A stretch of DNA of 64,000 nucleotides from Progne subis subis (GCA_022316685.1 JAKJHU010000536.1:62001-126000); one strand, 5' to 3'. Shown: positions 10,492 through 26,520, numbered from the stretch's first letter. Translations and numbers: made by a program. The notes: generated by a model not told the origin, from the sequence alone.

Positions 10492-13059
10492 GTTTTTTGG
10501 CGTTTTTTTCTGTGCATCTGGGAGTTTCATTCCATGTTCTTGCGATTTATGAGGGTCAGAGGACCCTATGTAATTTAGAAGGCCTGGAGATAAGAGTCCT
10601 GGGAGCTGTGTGTGTAGGTCTCTTTAAAGACACAAGAAATATGGTTTGCCCTTTTCCCTGACCAGTGCCTGGTTGTAGGATTATGCAATGAGAGTTTGAT
10701 CATCCCAGAATGTTTAGCTGGATGACAGCTTGTTCCACCCGTATGGGGAGCCCTGTGAGATTCTCCCTATGAGTTTGCATCTTTTCATCGATTCTTAGCT
10801 AACAGCTAGAGTGTGTACTTATAACGAATACCACAATGGAAGATTTGGGAAATCAAACACTTCACTTGCTACCTAATAAATACTGGAATAATGAAGCTAC
10901 TCTGAGTGCCACAATCTAGAACTGTATGGGATGATGCCTTCCATTGTGCATGTGTTGATTTGTTGTGCTGCTTGATCTAATGAGCTGAGGATGGGCCTTT
11001 GTCTCTGAGAGTGTGTGGATGTCTCACATCTGTTAGAGCTATCTGACTGACCTCTATGTCCCTTCCATGTTTTCAGATCTAAAGAAAAAGACTTTCACAG
11101 ATGCCTTTTCACTAAACAGCACTTTACGAAAACACTCCTTCTTGTCCAGTTTTCATGGTGAGAAGTCAGTGGAAGATCAGTGAGAGACTGGCCTCAGAAG
11201 GAAAGGAAGGGATTGTACGCTCCACCGGGCTCAGTGTGCTTTCACAGCATTCCTGGTGCCAAGGCCTGTGTGACTTACAGAATCCCCCCTTTCCCGGTAT
11301 CCCAAAAAGATACAGGCTTGGATGAAGTTGTCTGCAGGCGTACCCACGAAAGTGCAAACATGCTTCAGAGATTCTGTGTCTAAGAACTGTTGCTTTTCCA
11401 GCTATATGTCCTTGTAAGACGGTGATATGAAGTCTTGTCTTAGGTGTACTGAGCTTTCCCCAGCCTTGACCAACCTTCAGATGTTATTAATGGATCTTGC
11501 TCATAGGAAGTAACTGCTGGCGTTTTTGTTAGTGTTTAAACTGTTTGTTTGTGAAGAATGCAGGGCATGGGATGGTAGTTTTGTTAGGAAATTCTGGTTT
11601 GGGGGCTTGAACATTTCCCATTCCTTGAAATGAGTGGGATGTGCAGAGACGTTTATGTGTGTGGATCTGTGCTGTGATCCCCTTATTCTCCACAAGGAGA
11701 AGCTGTGTGGGAAAACCTGTCTTTTGAATGTGTCTGTTGACCAAGTTGTCCCTGGTGGGTGATGTTTGGCACATTGAAGCTTTCTGTCTGCACAGAGACA
11801 AGGCGAATAAAAGAGTTTGCTGTGGTATAGTTTGAGCTGTCTAAAAGGTTGGTATAAACATTCAATTTTCACTATTTTTGTTCCCATATTTATGGTCCTG
11901 TGCACTTTTCTTGTTTTCCAAATAAATTACTTGGAGAACCGTGCCTGTGGGTCTTGGGTGTAAAGTCCCATGTGAGCCCCCTGCGTACCTGTTGCAAGGG
12001 AGATGGTGCTTCTTGTGTACCTACTACAACTGACGGAGTGTGAAATGTTAAGCCGTGATTCTTAACTGTGATTCCATGATTCTGTGTCTTTCCTATTCCT
12101 TCCTGGTTTCTTACGTTCTACAAGTAGGCCTTGGCTTGGCTGATAGTCCTTGAATGTAGAGATCTGCTCAGATTATGAGCCCTGGGAGGTGTTCTCATCC
12201 ATTTTCCCTATGATGGTGTTCAGCTGCCAGCAGAAAGGCTTTTTGAACCACTTATATTTTCCTAGAATGTCACAAAATTATGTGATCTTTTGCTGGTGGC
12301 TGACGTGCAGCCAAACGTTGGGTACGGCCTGTAGTAGAAGTTGTTAATTGAGAGCAAAGAAGGTGAGGGACTAGCTTGGAACCATGAAACGAGGTGGGTC
12401 CATGTGTTTTTGGATGAGCAGTGGTTTGGTTTCATGTCTGGTGCCAAGGCCTGTGCCATTTATGTTATGAGCCTGATTCTCTGTGTTTTGAAAAGGCAAT
12501 GGTAGTCATCTGACAATAAGGTATTAGAATGTGTGTACCTAGAACAACGAAGTCTGAGTACAATGGCTTGTGACTCCTGTGTGAATCCTCCTTTATCCAC
12601 CTCTGTCCCTGGAACATTATGATACACGGTTTCTTCACCATTGTAATTACACTTCCTTTCAGGCCTTTGTTTCCTGGGAGGGTCTGTGGTTCATATTCCC
12701 TGTTTCTGGAGAAAAGGCATTTTGCATTAGAAGATGTAAGTGTTGTTTTTGCAGCAAAAACTCGTTTTAATCACCCAACTAGGATTTTTGGTGTGAAGAA
12801 AAATGAAGAAAAAGCTAAAAAGCAGTCTCTCATATTTTCTCATAGCATGGGAAACCAGGCCCATTTGAAAGCGGCCCATTCAGAGAATTTTATTGGTAGG
12901 GAAGTTACCAGGCCACAGGTTGTGGAAAAAACAACACACGGAGAGCTGGATTGATGAGTTAATAAAATGAAATTAGATGTGTACCATGCAATTTGTTTTG
13001 CTTTCTACTCAAGAAATAAGTCTTGCCTTGCTTTTTGTTTTGAGTGTGACCCAGGGTAG

Positions 13060-13720
13060 CTGATCTCTTGTGGAATGTCCCATCTGTTCCTGTTGTCCAA
13101 GTGCAGGTGGAGTGCAAAGTGTCATAGACAGTATCTCAAGGCCCAGCTGGCAACTGCCAGTGTGTGGTGTCTTCAAAGGCCTGTACTTGGACCAATACAT
13201 TCAGTATCTTTATCAGTGACACAGCTAATTGGATTGAGAGTTCCCTCTACAGGTGTGCAGCTGACACCAAGCTAAGGAGTGCCATTGATCCAGTGGAAGT
13301 GACGGGATGTCACCCCAGGGACCTTGGCAGCCCTGGAGGAGTGGACTCATGTCAACCTCATTAAGTTCAACAAGGTCAAGTACAAAATCATGCACCCGGG
13401 TCTGGGCAACCCCCTTTTGACACAAACAGATTGAAAGCTGCCCTGTGGAGAAGGACGTGGGGTCCTGGTGGGTGACAGATGGGATATGAACTGGCAGTGA
13501 GCTCTTGCAGGCCAGGAAGTCAATCATATTCTGCGCTGCATAACAAAGAGTGTGGGCAGCAGGACAAGAGAGGAGATTTTCTGTGTTCACAGTGCTTTTG
13601 TGACACCTGTTAGAGGATGATCAGATAAGGACAACAAAAGTTGTCAAAGGGATGGAACATCTCTGCTGTGTAGATGGGCAGAGAGAAGTGCCTTTCACCC
13701 TCAGCCTGAGGTGAAAAGGT
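13060..13720 (+). mobile_element. Degenerate CR1 LINE fragment, reverse-transcriptase region
   Basis: Conceptual translation with frame changes reads like the CR1 reverse-transcriptase region: GPIL..IFISD, WIESSLYRCAADTKL and a later KFNKVKYKIMHPG-like stretch, followed by a CTCTGCTGTG(T/C)AGA..GGCAGAGAG segment usual downstream. The AAD in place of the family's ADD indicates a dead fragment. A second copy is at 42820-43480, and a related older one at 28560-29260, so the insertion predates the four-gene duplication. It is annotated by recall of the family only. Confidence 0.65.
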
Positions 13721-14250
13721 GCTGTGAAGAACTGATTGCAATGTTCACTATATCAAATGTGTGAAAGAAATATGGGGAGCGACTTGTTATAGGGCTCATC
13801 TTGATAGGATAAGGTCAATGGTTTGAAACTGGGAGAAGGTAGGGTCAGCCTGGTCATAGAGAAAACATGCTTTTTGATGAGCGTGATGAGACATAGGAAC
13901 GCCTTGTCCAGAGAAGATATTGATGTACCATGTTTGAAAGGGTTCAGGTTCTCGATGGAAGGTGCTGTGAGAAAGCTGACTAGTGAGGTGTGGGGTCCAT
14001 GACAAGATAGAAATGACATTTCCTTCAATGTGTTTTCTGGATATTATTGACTATTCCAACACAACTATTACTTTTGGGGTATTTTTCCCAATTAATATAA
14101 CAGTTCAAAATATACTCGAGTGCTAAAGCGCTTTTAAAGTCTTCCTCAGCTATACTGTCGTTTCTTCTTTGCATAGTTGCACCTTCAATTTATTAAGAGT
14201 AGCAGACTTTCTTACTCTTCACAATATTTCTGATTGTTCACTGCGACAAA

Positions 14251-14275
14251 AGGAAATGACCAAAAAGTACGGAAA
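14251..14275 (+). promoter_or_regulatory. Position of the CSE upstream of B2, CGCT core absent
   Basis: By alignment of promoter-proximal sequence this segment (AGGAAATGACCAAAAAGTAC) occupies the place of the CGCT-containing element of B3 and B5, but the core is replaced. B4 has the same altered sequence at 44015-44034. Confidence 0.3.
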
Positions 14276-14337
14276 ATACCTTCTCAAATTTAATCACCAT
14301 TGGAGTCGCATAAAGAAGGAGCTTCTGCTGTTGGTGT

Positions 14338-14731
14338 TGGCCGCGGCGGAGAGAGGCCGGTGCCGGTGGCGCCCCGAGCCCCGCCCCAAGCCGGGCCCCG
14401 TTGAGCGCGGCCATCGGGCGGCTGCAGCGGCGTCGCGGCGCCTCCGGGTGCCGCTGTTGGCCGGCGCCGAGCGGCGCTGGAGCCGCGGCCGCCGCAGCGT
14501 CCTGCCCCCGCAGGCTGCTCGCTCGCCCGGCGCCGGCCACAGCGGCAGCGGCAGCGGCAGCGGCAGCGGCGGAGGGCGGCGCTGGGCGCGGAGCGGCGGC
14601 GTCCGAGGCGGCCCGAGCGGGCCCGGCTGCGCGGCGGCGGCCCGAGCGCTGTGCGGCGAGAGCGGCCGCGAGGGAGGCAGGGCAGCGGCGGGAGCGGTGC
14701 GGGAGCGCGGCGGAGCGCTGCGGGCCGGAGA
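14338..14731 (+). promoter_or_regulatory. B2 GC-rich promoter-proximal region and 5' UTR
   Basis: This is the shared B-family CpG-rich leader with the CCCCGCCCC box at about 14379 and five CAGCGG units near 14540. The AT-rich sequence just upstream (14160-14337) matches that of B4 and not that of B3. Confidence 0.65.
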
Positions 14732-17206
<2,475 letters not shown>

Positions 17207-18223
17207 GTCTGTAAAGCCTCTCGCTTGCGCTGTTCGCATTGAGCATTCTAAACCTCATCCTCCTTTCCCTCTCTTTGCCTGAGATGTGTCTCTCTGCAAT
17301 GCCCGCGCGCTCCCACTCTCCTTCGGTGGTTACAGTTTCTGGTGCAGTTTAGGGACTTTGACTACCTCTGCCATTTATATTTGCGGCTGTGAATGCGGTC
17401 AATCAATTTTCTTGGAGATTTCCCTTCGATTCCTGTTTCCTAAGATTGATCTCGTTGACATCTTTGTCAGCTGGGTGAATAACCCTGTTTCGGTATAGGA
17501 CAGGCAAAGAAACACTTCCTGCGACATCCTGAACCACAAAGTTGCATATGATTCCTAGCTCTTTTCTCTTTATCCTCCCATGTGTTGCAGGTGTGTTGCT
17601 GTAGAAATGGTAACTTTGGGGTGGGTGACTCTTATTTTCGAGGAATTATTTACCTGATGACAGAGCGTTAGCACCGCTGTTTCACAAATTAAAGTTGTAG
17701 ATTGTTCTTCCCTATTGAATATTCCCACCTTCGGCTGTGTGTCCTTCCGGATTTTGCAAAGGCTAGTGGAGAAATGGCAGCAGTAGTGGGATGGATAAAT
17801 TGCATCCAGGCGCGGTTTGTCCCGATCTTTGTGAAGTTCTGTTCTTACCCTGTAGAATGTGACTGTCAATTCTTTTACAGAACACTGCTGTTTCATGGCA
17901 GACTTCTCTTAAAGGAAATCACGTTTGTAGTAGGACTTTTTCTTTTTTCACTGAAATGTACGTGTTTTCACCAGAAAGTCTTGTTCCTTCACCTTCATGG
18001 TGATGTAGGAGAATGTTTGTCGTGTTTCGGGGTTCGGTTTCTGTAGAGCTGGGAGCCTAAGTGGGACAGGTTACTTATTGCAGGATTCCAGGCATCATTT
18101 CTCCCTGCAGGTATTTTTCTTCAGGTTCTGTGTTTATTTATTTTGTTGGGTTTTTTGTATTTTTTTCCCCATCCTAGGTGGTAGTTTCTTGTATTGAAGG
18201 CAGCAGTGAAGGTGCAGATTGGA

Positions 18224-18267
<44 letters not shown>

Positions 18268-20059
18268 ATTCACAGGTGTAGTCTCATTGATGAGATTCTT
18301 GGTGTTCTACTTCTGCTGAGTGAAATATTGGAAATGTTTTGAAACTCCTCTCTTGTTTCATCACACATTCAGGTTCTACTCAGAATATTTGTCTACAAAT
18401 ATTTTCAGATTTTTTAGGAGTTGCTTTACTCCTTAAAATGAAAAGCTTCCTGGTCGTTCTTTCCGGAAGCAATGTCCATGGACCAGGTTTATAGTTGGGC
18501 AAAACCCCGTCGGTTAATGCTCTTGAGGTGCTGGGCTTCCAAAGGAGGTGTGGGGACCCGTGAATAGGAATTTACAGCTTGTTCCTGTGCCGTGTGCCTT
18601 CCCATCTTTTGAGGCATTGAGCAAATGCTTACACTACAGGACGGATTTCTTTTGTTCAGACATTATTTAGCTGCAGCTAAGCCGCAGAATTGGATCTCCA
18701 AAAGCAAACCCCTCTGTTTGGCGCTTCAGAGCCTGGTTTGTATTTGTATGTCCCTTGTCCCAAAGAGACATTCGCGTTTCGGTGGCTTTTGTTTTTATTT
18801 TGGAATGGATCGCCAAGTTCCTGGGCATGGCTGGTGCATGCTGTCCAAGAAAGAACTGTGTGATGGGGTAATGTGTGTAATCACGAGCTGTAGTGTTCCA
18901 GGCTCCAATGAACAATCTGAAAGTGATGGCTGGAGGATGTGAAACAACACAGGTCGATCCCGAGCATCCGAGGAAGTGCAGGTGCAAGCTTACAAAGTCC
19001 GTCAAGGGAGGTCAGTCCCTTGGACAATTCACTTTGAGCGGGGATCGTCATCACCGCATCTGGTGTGGTGGGGATTGGTAGACGAACGTCACTGATGACA
19101 TTGCAGTGAGCGTCGTCTTGGTTTATACAAAGGCAGAGACAAAATAAATCAAGCGAGATGATTTATTAAAGAAAATATGGGTTCCTGATGTAGCATCGAT
19201 ACCCGACTGTGACGGACAAAAGCTCTCTAACAGTTTAATGTTAGAAAGTGTGTGTTTATACACGGGCAGCGGGCAGCGTGCGGGATCGCTCCCAAATACT
19301 CACCGGAATTTACAGGTGATCACAGAGTCCTTTTATTTACAAAAGCATGGAATATCCCAAACACAAATGCGTATTCATGACCCTGGTACATCCCATTCCC
19401 CGCTTCGGATGGTAATTAGCTCAAAGGCAATTAAGCATGCGTAGTTTGTTCTTTGAAATGGGTCGGTGGTCCTTTCCATGGGGAGGGGTCCTCAAAATGA
19501 AGGAGTAAAGAAGTCTTCCTCGTTCTGACCTTTCTCCCTTTTCGATGCAAATGTGATCAATGAACCCTTGGTAGGACTCCTATGTCCTGCCTTCGTGACT
19601 GTTTCTGGGCAGAGGAGGCCTACACTTGTCTTATGTTCCTAAAAGGTATCGATCAGCTTCTGCATTCTTCATTATCAACACAGCTAACCGAACATAAAGC
19701 TGACAAGTAATCAGTTATTCTAATACGGAAGAGTGATCCCAAACCCACTTTCTCTTAGTTAATTACTACCTTTGAATTTCAGCAAAGCCTACCTATCTAC
19801 TTTAGTTAATTTCAGCAAAGCTTATCTCTAACCAAGATTTTAATCCCTCTAAAATCCTTGATTCTCTAAAGTTTCTGTCTCAAAGACAGCCGCAAAAGCT
19901 GTGCCATTCGTATCAGAAATTGGTGTTTTGAACGAATTCCCGCAACACTCGTTGTAATATTCTCCAAGCCATCCTAAAAGAACTGTATCATAAACCAACA
20001 TTCCAAGGATATTTTCCGATGCGGTAAATCAAGTCAAATCACAGGAGTTCTCTGATTGA
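17207..20059 (+). other. B2-A2 spacer (B-to-A type)
   Basis: No gene is visible. It is a copy of the spacer after B1, with the same start at the splice donor. A long poly-A tract lies inside. The last 150 bases before the A2 promoter match those before A4 (CTCTGATTGACG) rather than those of A1 and A3 (CTCTACTTGGCG). Confidence 0.8.
18229..18262 (+). repeat. Poly-A tract of 34 A
   Basis: An uninterrupted run of A lies in the B2-A2 spacer, at the site that is 13 A after B1. The length makes it a candidate polymorphic microsatellite or a polymerase/assembly artefact. Confidence 0.85.
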
Positions 20060-20078
20060 CGTCTGATGGCGCTGAGGT
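20060..20078 (+). promoter_or_regulatory. CSE-like promoter element of A2
   Basis: CGTCTGATGGCGCTGAGGT is the A2/A4 version of the element, differing from the A1/A3 version in the flank (GAGGT for GCGGT). It is 449 bp before the ATG. Confidence 0.5.
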
Positions 20079-20508
20079 AAAAGATCAAAGACGAGATGTG
20101 CTGGAGACAAGCACAAGGCACATGTCCCCGCTGAACGGGAGCCCAGGACTCGGGGCCGGCGGTGTCACCCCCGAGAGCCTCCGGTGTGCGAGGCGGGCGG
20201 GCAGCGCCGGGCAGCGCTCGGTGCCTGCAGTGCCGGGAGGAGGCTGCGGGCGCCGCTGCTGACCGAGAGGAGCGAGAGGAGCTGGGAGCGCTCCCGGCAG
20301 CCCCGCCCGCTGCGGATCGGCTCCATCGCTCGCTGCCTGTCAGGCTCGGCCACCGAGAGGTTTGCGATCGTCCCCGCGGTGCGGAACCGCGCTGCGGAGA
20401 GGCGGCGGTTCCGAAAGGAGCGAGCTGAGAAGGAGCGGGAGTGGATTCGGCGGAGTGACCGGCGGGGAGCGGCGAGGTGTTTGCAGTGCCGGCGGTGCCG
20501 CGGCGGAG
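20079..20508 (+). promoter_or_regulatory. A2 5' UTR and proximal promoter
   Basis: A shared A-family leader to about 20320 is followed by a member-specific stretch (20325-20490) unlike that of A1, A3 or A4. It contains a CCCCGCCCG box near 20301. Confidence 0.6.
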
Positions 20509-22959
20509 ATGTGCGCGGCGGGGAGGCGCTGGGGCCGGCGGCAGCGAGCTCTGCTCTGCGCCGTCCTGCTGGCGGCGTGGGAGGCGGCGTGCGGGCAGCT
20601 GCGCTACTCGGTGCCCGAGGAGATGCCCAAGGGCTCCTTCGTGGGCGACGTGGCCAAGGACCTGGGGCTGCAGCTGCCGGAGATTCGAGATGGCGGCGTT
20701 CATATCTTGGACAAAGGTAGGACGCAGTATTTCGCTCTGCACGGGAAGACGGGACATTTAGTGACGGCGGAGAGGATCGACAGAGAGCAGCTGTGCGAGA
20801 GTGTGCAGCAATGCGTGCTGCGCTGTGAGCTGATCGTGGAGGGACAGATGCAGGTGTACGGAATCCAAGTGGAGATCACGGACATTAACGACAACGCGCC
20901 GAGCTTTCGAGTAGCGGAAAAAGAATTGAGAGTGAGCGAGACTGCAGCCCCGGGGTCGCGGTTCCCCCTGCCAGACGCTCACGACCCGGACTCGGGCCGG
21001 AATTCCCTGCAGAGCTACGAGCTGAGCGGTGACGAGCACTTCTCGCTGGCCGTGCAGGCGGGCCCCGGCGGCGATCAGCGTCCCGAGCTGGTGCTGGCCA
21101 AGGCGCTGGACCGGGAGGAGGCGGCGTTTCACGAGCTGGTGCTGAGGGCGAGCGACGGCGGCGATCCGGCACGGACGGGCACGGCTCGGATCCGTGTGAC
21201 GGTGGTGGACGTGAACGACAACGCGCCCGTGTTCAGCCAGGCGGAGTACACGGTGCGTGTGCCCGAGGACGTGCCCGTGGGCTCTGTGCTCGTCACCGTC
21301 ACGGCCACCGATGCGGATGAGGGGTTGTACGGTCTCGTGAAATACTCAATTGAGAAAATGTCAGAGAAAGCCTCGCAGATTTTCCATCTGGACCGCGACA
21401 CAGGAGCTATCACCCTATTACAGAGTCTGGACTTCGAGGAAGGCAAGTCCTACGAACTGGAATTGCAGGGACATGACGGCGGCGGCCTTTCTGACACTGC
21501 CAAAGCAGTGGTTACCGTAACAGATGTGAATGACAATGCCCCCGAACTCACAGTGTCGTCGGCGCTGAGCGAGATCTCTGAGGATGCCCCGTCGGGGACG
21601 GTGGTCGCGCTGCTTCACGTGCAGGACCGGGATTCGGGGGCGAACGGCGAGGTGCGCTGCTCGCTCGACGGGGGTATCCCGTTCCGGCTGGAGAAGTCCT
21701 TTGATGATTACTACCGCGTGGTGACAGCGAGAGAGCTGGACCGAGAGCAGGTGTCGGAGTACAACGTGACGGTGCGGGCGGCGGACGGCGGGTCGCCGGC
21801 GCTGCAGAGCAGCGCGGTGCTGGCGCTGCGGGTGCTGGACGTGAACGACAACGCGCCGGTGTTCGCGGAGGAGCGCTACAGCGCGCGGCTGGCGGAGAAA
21901 CAACGCGGCGGGCGCGCTGGTTGCTGAGGGTGCTGGCGACGGACGCGGACTGGGGGCAGAACGCGCGCGTGCGGTACCGGCTGTGCGAGGGGCGGGTGCG
22001 GGGGCGCGCCGCTGTCGTCGTACGTGTCGGTGCAGGCGGAGACGGGCGCGCTGTACGCGCTGCGCTCCCTGGACTACGAGCAGGTGCGCGAGCTGCAGCT
22101 GTGGGTGCTGGCGGAGGACGGCGGCGCGCCGGCCGCTGAGCGGCAACGCGTCGGTGCGGCCTGCTGATCGCGGACGAGAACGACAACGCGCCGCGGGTGC
22201 TGTACCCGCCGCCGGGCGCGGGCTCGGGCGGCGCGTGGTCGGGCGTGGAGCTGGCGCCGCGCGGGTCGGAGCCCGGCGCGCTGGTGGCCAAGGTGGTGGC
22301 GGTGGACGCGGACGCGGGGCAGAACGCGTGGCTGTCGTACGAGCTGGCCAAGGCCACGGAGCCGGGGCTGTTCCGCGTGGGGCTGCACAGCGGCGAGGTG
22401 CGCACGGCGCGCTCGCCGCTGGCCCGCGACGCGGCGCGCCACAGCCTGGTGGTGGTGGTGAAGGACCACGGGCGGCCGGCGCTGTCGGCCACGGCCACGC
22501 TCAGCGTGCTGCTGGCCGACAGCGTGGCCGAGCTGCTGGCCGAGCTGGGCGGCGCGGCCGAGGCGGCGGCGCCGGGCGAGCCGGCCGGCGGCCTGACGCG
22601 CTGGCTCGTGCTGGCCGTGGCCGCCGTCTCCTGCCTCTTCCTCGCCTTCCTGCTGCTGCTGCTGGCGCTGCGCCTGCGGCGCTGGCGCCGCCGCCAGCTG
22701 CTGCCGCCCGCCCGCCGCCGCCGCCTTGCGCGGCGTGCCCGTCTCGCACTTCGTGGGCATCGACGGCGTGCGCGCCTTCCTGCGCTCCTACTCGCACGAC
22801 GTGTCGCTCACGGCCGACTCGCGCAAGAGCCACCTGCGCTTGTCCCGCGCCAGCTGCTGCGACACCCTCCCGGCCCGGCCGCTGCCCGACGAGCCCGAGC
22901 CGCTGCTCGGGGACGAGGATTCTGCTGCCGCCCGCCCCTCGGATCCCTCCGCTCCCTCG
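20509..22959 (+). CDS. A2: gamma-A-type protocadherin variable exon, frameshifted 3' half
   Basis: The frame is open from the ATG through the signal peptide, EC1, EC2, EC3 and EC4 to about 21897. About six 1-base indels then break EC5-EC6 and the tail (about 21898, 21921, 22011, 22134, 22160, 22710). Motifs include DINDN (EC1), DVNDN (EC2, EC3, EC4), DENDN (EC5), a Leu-rich membrane span near 22600-22680 and [13 protein letters not shown]. The exon ends CCCTCG|GTGAGT (donor 22960), coding an SDPSAPS end shared with A4. EC1 and EC3 are distinct from A1, A3 and A4 ([25 protein letters not shown]), while EC2 is practically identical to theirs. The breaks lie only in the homogenised GC-rich half, so error is likely. 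Confidence 0.9.
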
Positions 22960-25900
22960 GTGAGTTCCTCTGGCCGCATCTTCTCCCTGGCCATTTCCCC
23001 CGATGCTTCCCTGCCCTTTGCCCGCTCTGTTCCCTGCCTTGTGCAAGGAGGTTTGCTGCCAAGGAAGGTCACCTTTCATTTCCCGACGCGCTGTGTTCTC
23101 GTGCAGATTCTTGCTGCGGGGACATGGACGTGGGCTCGGTGCACAGTCTTATCTCGGTGGAAGCTGTGGCAGGAGCGAGGCTGCTCCTGGATGGACATTT
23201 TTAGACCATGGCTATATTTTTTTATCAAGCGCCAGATTGTTTGTCATTGTGTTTCCAGACCTGTGCCTTTGGTTCTCCTTCCAAATTCTTCTGAACGGAT
23301 GAATTAAGTTCCTAAGTTATTAGGAAATGGATGTTAAGCTATTAGTAGGATGGGTTTCTTTCCTAAAGCACGTGAGTTTGCTTGGGTGATGTTGTCTGAG
23401 TACTGTAACTTCGCTTTTCTTCTTTCATTCTGCTCTCAGGATTTACGTTTCTCCATGATAATGCACCTTGGCCAGGAAATGTCTTGGCATTCGTCTATTC
23501 TGTCACCTTTGAGCCGCATGTAGAGCAATGGTCCAGGCAGCAGCTGGCCATTGACAGTGTCTGTCTGCCTGTCAGGAAGAGGAAAGAGAAACCTGAATGT
23601 TCTTCTTCACATGGGTTTCCTGATGCGTGGTGCTTCCTGGGACAGGCTGTTCTTGAGCACAGGTGGACACTTCACGTTAAGGGTTGAGAGTTCTCTTCTC
23701 CATCTTGGGTGTGTGCTGTAAGAGGATGAGGGTGTCTTGGAGCAGATTCTGTGATACCTGGGCTTGTATCAGAGCTCTGGATCGGTCGTGCACTCAAGAA
23801 CACTTTATTTCTGATAAGCAGAGAAGTCTCTTGGTGTCCATCCGTGTTCTGATCTTTTTTCTCTGTAAGTTTCTCCATCCAGATTTTCTCCACCACGCTT
23901 TCTGCTGATGCTCCCCTGCCCTTTCCCTGCCGTGTTCCCTGGCTCGCCTGGGGGATTTTGTTTAAAAGCAAGGTGGAGTTTCCTCTGGTGACATTCTGAA
24001 GGCTGGTGCCCGTTGCTGTCATTGTGTAAGCACAGGGTCGGTCCTCAGCGTTCCAGTTAGTGAAGAAGGAAGGAAGGAGGGAGAAGGCTGCTGCTGGCAG
24101 AGGCTGTTTGTGAGGTCAGAAGTTTGGGTATTTATCAGGTTCCCGGTGTTCTTCCCCTGTGTCCAGCAGTGCTGTGTAGAATCCGTGTTCCTGTCAGTGT
24201 CTGATCTTCTGAAGGGATGTGTCACGTTGGTAAGAAATACAACTTTTTAGCAGGCTCTTGTGTCTTCCCAACAGCAGATGTGCTTGAATAGGCTGAATGT
24301 GTCCTGAACAAAATGCTGGTGGCTTTGTGTGGAACTTCTCTGCACGTTGCTGTCAGCCTTTATCGTTCTCCATGATCCACAGAGGAGGACAGGATGAGAA
24401 AGATTTTTGTGTCATCCATGCTTTGATCTTTGTCCCAACAGAGGATTGGGCCGAGCAACAAGTGTTCCTTGATGCTGTCTGTCTGTCTGTCATGGAGATG
24501 AAGGATGCTCTTGAAGCTGTGACTCTTTGAAAAGCCTGTGTGGGGCTGCGTGTGGAGGAGGAAATGCAGGAGGAAATGGCAGACTGATTTGGGTTGTGTG
24601 CTTTCTTGTTTTTTTAAAGTAGAGGTGTGTCAAATGGAGCTGGATGAGCCTTGGCTGTGAAATATTAGCATGGCAAGAGAGTTGCCTGGGTGGGGACGGG
24701 AGAGATTCAAGGTGCAGCGGGAGATATAAGGCGGGCATAATTCCCCCTGTGCAGATATTCTGTGACTCAGTCTGTGTCTGAAGACTGCTGGGCTCTTTCC
24801 TTTTGGACCTATGAGGTGTCTTCACAGAACTTCAATGAGGAGGCAAATGCAACTTGCATAGCACAGAGAAGTGAAGATAGCTCTGTGAAAGGAGTGGTGT
24901 TCATTAGAGTGGTCTGGGGAGCTGGGCCTCCCCTGTCAGGTGTTTTTAAGATGTGTGGGTGGAAGAACCGCATGGATGATGTGAAGGGTTGGAAATCTGA
25001 GTCCTGTGAGCTGAGTGTGGATGTCTGCGGAAAGACTCCAGGGAATGATTTCCTCCATTCCCTGTCCAGTTCCTATCTCTAGTATGAGGCAATGTGAGGG
25101 TTTTTCTTCTCCAAGTAATTGTCTAGAAGATATGTATTCCAGCTGCATGGAGAACCCTGGGATGTTCTAACTGAGTATTTGCACACCGTCATAATTGTGT
25201 CACTAAAATCTTCATGTTGTACTTATGAAAGATGCCATATGGGAAGATCAAGGTATGTATGTGGTGCCTATAGACAACGTTATTAATCATCTACTCTGAG
25301 TTATATGACCCAGAAGAGTGTTGTGAGCTCTTCAGTTCTGCAGGTGATGACTTTGTGTGTCACTGTTCTGATGATCTGAAGAAGGTTCCTTCCTGTGTGT
25401 AGGTGAAAAGAGAGAGACTTCCCTCGACGTGTTTCTTTAAAATGTCTCTGTCAGAAATGCTTTTCTTGTGCCATGGCTCGGGTGAGAACTCAAATATTCT
25501 CCGTGGTAAGGAGATCCTGTGTGAGCAGCTTTCCATCTGGTGGAGTGTCTAAATTGGGAAGATCTGTGCTAAGCACGTGGGCTGTGAAGGGCCAGGGGGA
25601 GTGTTGGGGTGTGGGGTGTGAGGAGGCACTGCTGGAGACATGGCATGTGTTTTGTTGGTGCCCAGGGCTATTGCTGGCCTTGTGAACACGAGTCAGGAGG
25701 AGTCTCATGGTTTGATGTTGTGTGCTTGGGGCTCAAATGGCCCACTTTGGGTTGGGTCCTCTTTGGAATCCAGAGTGGTGGGCACACATGCTGTGAGGAG
25801 TCCATGTGCTGAAGAGCGGTGATGTTGCCTTGGAGCTGACACTTGGCTGGCTGGGTCTTTGACAGAGCTGGTGACCATTTATTGCCCACATGCATTTTAC

Positions 25901-26520
25901 ACTTGTTCAAATAATTGGGAGGAAGAGAATAATCTTAGTTGTGATGCTTGGGATCTGAGAAGCTGTGCACACAGCTTTTCTTCTACGGACGTTCGTAGGC
26001 AAACTTTGCTTTCCTGTTGTGTTTGGACAGAGAGAAGAAGTCTGTCTATCCTGAGACAGGGCCGCTGCTGGAGCTCACTGTGACAGAGTCCGAAATGAAT
26101 GAATGGATTGTGTCCAGTTCTATTTGTCCTAGCAGTTAGATGAGGCCCACAGCTGAGGTTCCAAGCTCTTTCTTTATCTTTCTCTGCAAGGAAATGACTG
26201 TCTGGGGTGAGCTCCTGTGTGAGGCCTCCTGTGCATCTGTTACAGTCGAGTTTCCTGTGCTGTGTATATACTACAGCTGACAGGATCTGAGATGTGAGGC
26301 CGTGATTGACACTCTCCTGGTGTTTTCCCATTCTTGGCTGGGTTCATTAAGTTTGTTTGGATGATTTGTTTGGGTTGGGTTGTTTGTTTGTTTGCTTGTT
26401 TTCTTGTCAAGGAGTAAAGTTGATGCTCATTGTGCCTGGCAATCCTGCAAACTCCAAACCATAGAATGATCCAGTAGGGAGGGTGTCTCTCATCCCTGCC
26501 TGAGCTGTTCATGTAATCTA

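Larger units (their letters stand above)
8608..14337 (+). other. A1-B2 spacer (A-to-B type, 5.7 kb class)
   Basis: No gene is visible. The spacer begins with the A1 splice donor and is near-identical to 38397-44100 between A3 and B4. It is AT-rich, has a TTTTG microsatellite and a degenerate CR1 fragment in its last third, and shares older, weaker homology with the A2-B3 spacer (for example 12330-12690 with 26730-27120). Confidence 0.8.

Noticed and set aside
14540..14572. CAGCGG repeat as a coding or disease-type repeat
   Set aside because: It lies in the 5' UTR, with only four or five units that vary slightly between B copies; nothing suggests expansion or function.
17570..18046. Recurrent open frames of 90-114 codons on both strands in the B-to-A spacers (also 3236-3712 and 47325-47801)
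   Set aside because: They recur only because the spacers are near-identical. There are no recognisable domains, the start shifts between copies, and the third copy carries a 186-bp deletion through it.
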